Below are positions 62,329 to 64,000 of a DNA stretch of 64,000 bases, piece after piece (position 1 is the stretch's first letter; each line of letters opens with the position of its first letter). Source of the stretch: an uncultured Bacteriovoracaceae bacterium (GTDB lineage: Bacteria; Bdellovibrionota; Bacteriovoracia; Bacteriovoracales; Bacteriovoracaceae); assembly GCA_950054155.1 (NCBI GenBank), contig CATLOT010000001.1, positions 124,001-188,000 on the forward strand. The letters are read 5' to 3'. Under the pieces are notes generated by a model, which was not told where the DNA came from, did not search any database, and saw only the letters and a program-made list of their open reading frames with translations. Both the position numbers and the translations under genes were made by a program.

Positions 62329-63324
62329 TTACTTGAGACAGCTTAGTTTTTCCTTAAATTCATTAAGTGTACGTGATCTTAAGAATTGAGACCTGATACT
62401 TTCAGAATTCTCATAGTCGTCAAAGAGGTAACGGCTAAAAGCCTTAAAGCGTCTCAGAAGTTGATCATCATCTAAGTCTCTTTTGCGATAATTACGCTCA
62501 AGTAGATGAAAGTAATAATCGAGATAACCTTTACGCTCAAAGAGCAGACTCTCTTCGTTGACGGCAAAGAGGCGATCACGATGCTCTTCATAAATGGTTG
62601 CCATCCATGGGGTTTTAAGGGCGCCTCTTCCAAGCATAATGCCATGGCATCCTGTCTCATCAAACATTCGTTCAATATCGAGTAGGCTCCAGCAGTCCCC
62701 ATTTCCAATGAGTGGGATGGAAAGCGAATTGACCGCTTTCTTAATATAGCTCCAATCAGCAATTCCTTCGTAGAGTTGGTCTCGGGTTCTCCCATGGAGA
62801 GTGACGGCCTCGACTCCTTCATCTTCAAGAAGCTTAAGGATATCGAGAAATTTACTATCATCGCGATAACCAATTCTAATTTTTGCAGTAAAGAGGCCTG
62901 TAAAGTTTGAGCGAATATCCCGAATTACTTTTTGTAGACTGGTAAGATCATCGAGAAGGTAGGCACCTCCTTTATGAGAGTTCACTTTCTTTGAGGGACA
63001 GCCCAGGTTGATATCAAGATGGTCAAAGCCAAGCTCTTCGATTCTTTGGATATGAGGAGCTGTGTTGGCGTGGGCTGTGGTCAAAATTTGATAGCCCGTT
63101 TTCTTTTTAAGAACTTGATTTGAGTAACAGTGATGACCGAAGTGCTCTAGGATTTTCTTGTCGCTATATTGGCCTTGAGAGGGAAGACGCAAGAAGTCCG
63201 TTGAGAGGTAATTCCACTCTGGAAAGGCCTCTTGGATGGCGAGGCGGTAGGGCTCATCTGTAATGCCTTCCATTGGGGCGAAGAGTAGGGAGCCTTGGGG
63301 GATGCGTTCGGTAAAGCGACTCAT
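62329..63324 (-). CDS. tRNA-dihydrouridine synthase, DusC-like
   Basis: This flavin enzyme reduces a uridine of tRNA to dihydrouridine. The protein of about 331 residues has APMEGITDEPYR at the start, LDINLGCPSKKVNSHKGGAYLL (catalytic Cys region), VTLHGRTRDQLYEG and GIMLGRGALKTPW. The VNSHKGGA context and the GRGAL phosphate site look more like DusC than DusA or DusB. Two start codons are possible: ATG at 63324, preferred from the MSRFTERIP start, or ATG at 63342. It converges with the small membrane protein gene. Confidence 0.9.
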   Translation of the reverse strand: MSRFTERIPQGSLLFAPMEGITDEPYRLAIQEAFPEWNYLSTDFLRLPSQGQYSDKKILEHFGHHCYSNQVLKKKTGYQILTTAHANTAPHIQRIEELGFDHLDINLGCPSKKVNSHKGGAYLLDDLTSLQKVIRDIRSNFTGLFTAKIRIGYRDDSKFLDILKLLEDEGVEAVTLHGRTRDQLYEGIADWSYIKKAVNSLSIPLIGNGDCWSLLDIERMFDETGCHGIMLGRGALKTPWMATIYEEHRDRLFAVNEESLLFERKGYLDYYFHLLERNYRKRDLDDDQLLRRFKAFSRYLFDDYENSESIRSQFLRSRTLNEFKEKLSCLK

Positions 63325-63505
63325 CCAGCCTGTATAACACATAAACTGACCCCTGTAATTGGTGCTATGAAAATGGGTAAGCCATTAACCCATAATGAAA
63401 TTGATGGCTTAGTTAATGAATCTGATTTTGATCATTTGGGGTAAGGGTTCTCTTTTAGATAACACCAATTAGGTGACTAAGTAGCTAGTTTTATTTGGAG
63501 ACCTC

Positions 63506-63528
63506 TGGTGGCGATGAAGCCGCCACCA
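63506..63528. other. Hairpin beyond the last gene's stop
   Basis: TGGTGGCG (63506-63513) pairs with CGCCACCA (63521-63528), with a seven-base loop. It lies 14 bases past the stop of the minus-strand gene at the window end and lacks a T-tract. It may help end that transcript. Confidence 0.45.
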
Positions 63529-63542
63529 TTTAAGTAGGTCAG

Positions 63543-64000
63543 TTAAATCGTTGTGGAAGAGAGGAGGTGGGCGAAGTGGGCACTGAGGGCTTTGGTCGAT
63601 TGATAAAAGTGACGGAACTCAAATACTGGAGTGGTCGTCCGTGATCTGACCGTATCCCGAAATAAGATGAATTGATTTTCAGATTGAAGAATAGCCCGAG
63701 AAAGAGCGACGAGGGTTGGTGAGTCTGCCTTTAAGGAGTTGGTAGAGATGAGCTTTCGCAGAAGAACGGCTTGGGCATTGAGGACAAAGGGGCTTCCGGT
63801 ATTTGAAATATTCTCTTTTATTTTCGAGTAGATTTCCTTCGTTATGGCCTTTTTTTTCTCCGGGCTAAAGGTCCATTGGTCTTCGAGAAAGTCCATGGCT
63901 ACGGAAAAGTAAGTGATAGAGAAGCAGGGAGTACTTTCTTCTAAAGGGCTATAATTTACGTGCTTCCACAATTTGGGGTCGTGGGAAATATAATGATCGA
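63543..64000 (-). CDS. Unknown protein, C-terminal fragment cut by the window end
   Basis: The minus-strand frame is open from the stop at 63543 to the window end with no start needed, so the gene begins outside. The visible ~150 residues include WKHVNYSPLEESTPCFSITYFSVAMDFLEDQW and later SENQFILFRDTVRSRTTTPVFEFRHFYQS. No domain is recognised. A TTG at 63971 looks like a start but is more likely internal because the frame continues upstream. Confidence 0.6.
   Translation of the reverse strand, partial: DHYISHDPKLWKHVNYSPLEESTPCFSITYFSVAMDFLEDQWTFSPEKKKAITKEIYSKIKENISNTGSPFVLNAQAVLLRKLISTNSLKADSPTLVALSRAILQSENQFILFRDTVRSRTTTPVFEFRHFYQSTKALSAHFAHLLSSTTI

Noticed and set aside
63367-63444. 25-codon ORF MKMGKPLTHNEIDGLVNE and so on
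   Set aside because: No ribosome-binding site and no neighbour support; a faint similarity to the FliM N-terminal EIDxL motif is probably chance.
1-64000. CRISPR arrays, insertion sequences, prophage or rRNA
   Set aside because: None seen: no regularly spaced repeats beyond the 59-bp pair, and no transposase, integrase or phage genes.

Overview
This window is a densely packed, AT-rich bacterial chromosome segment with about 60 protein genes, one tRNA and no mobile element, CRISPR array or rRNA. Its gene repertoire suggests a Bdellovibrio-and-like organism, possibly near Bacteriovorax/Halobacteriovorax: Tad-type and chaperone-usher surface systems, several FHA proteins, many peptidoglycan enzymes and a complete propionyl-CoA carboxylase/methylmalonyl-CoA mutase set. 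That placement is an inference from family content; no rRNA is present to settle it. All gaps between genes are shorter than 300 bases.

Layout. 1-4926: a propionyl-CoA carboxylase operon (the first gene is cut by the window edge) followed by hflK-hflC. 4923-10965, minus strand: methylmalonyl-CoA mutase, its GTPase chaperone MeaB, and the putrescine pathway speB-speA. 11092-15488: a hypothetical protein, an M16 peptidase and a HemW-like radical SAM gene whose true N-terminus lies upstream of its first ATG and has no standard start codon. 15619-19327: grpE-dnaK-dnaJ behind a sigma-32-like promoter, then a terminator and a perfect 59-bp structured direct repeat. 19562-23703: an LpoA-like lipoprotein, a glycosyltransferase, an HPr-kinase-like ATPase and an unlisted 36-residue basic protein. 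23910-28660: AMP nucleosidase, MreB, a PilZ protein, a lipoprotein and NagZ.

28748-36929 is the most system-like stretch: TadC-like protein, DUF192 protein, three membrane FHA proteins, a PP2C phosphatase and a response regulator, the first six almost without spacing. It looks like an envelope-linked Ser/Thr phosphorylation read-out module attached to a secretion or pilus motor. 36922-48470 is housekeeping: BirA, RNase PH, RdgB, tRNA-Pro, SMC, LolA, a lytic transglycosylase, RimO and two small secreted proteins.

49544-54440 is an archaic (Csu/spore-coat-U-type) chaperone-usher fimbrial operon: major subunit, miniature subunit, chaperone, usher and tip adhesin. A 13-bp terminator-like hairpin sits between the first two genes and holds the start codon of the second gene in its loop. 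54437-59207 carries epmA, ftsY, zapA, the 5-formyl-THF cyclo-ligase gene and rny. 59342-64000 holds an M15 peptidase lipoprotein, an L,D-transpeptidase, an SDR enzyme, a membrane protein, a DusC-like tRNA-dihydrouridine synthase and a partial unknown gene.

The genes link into several themes: propionate and odd-chain/branched carbon use (carboxylase, mutase, MeaB, with BirA to biotinylate the carrier), peptidoglycan remodelling (NagZ, lytic transglycosylase, M15 peptidase, L,D-transpeptidase, LpoA-like protein, MreB), and surface or signalling structures (fimbriae, FHA module, PilZ).
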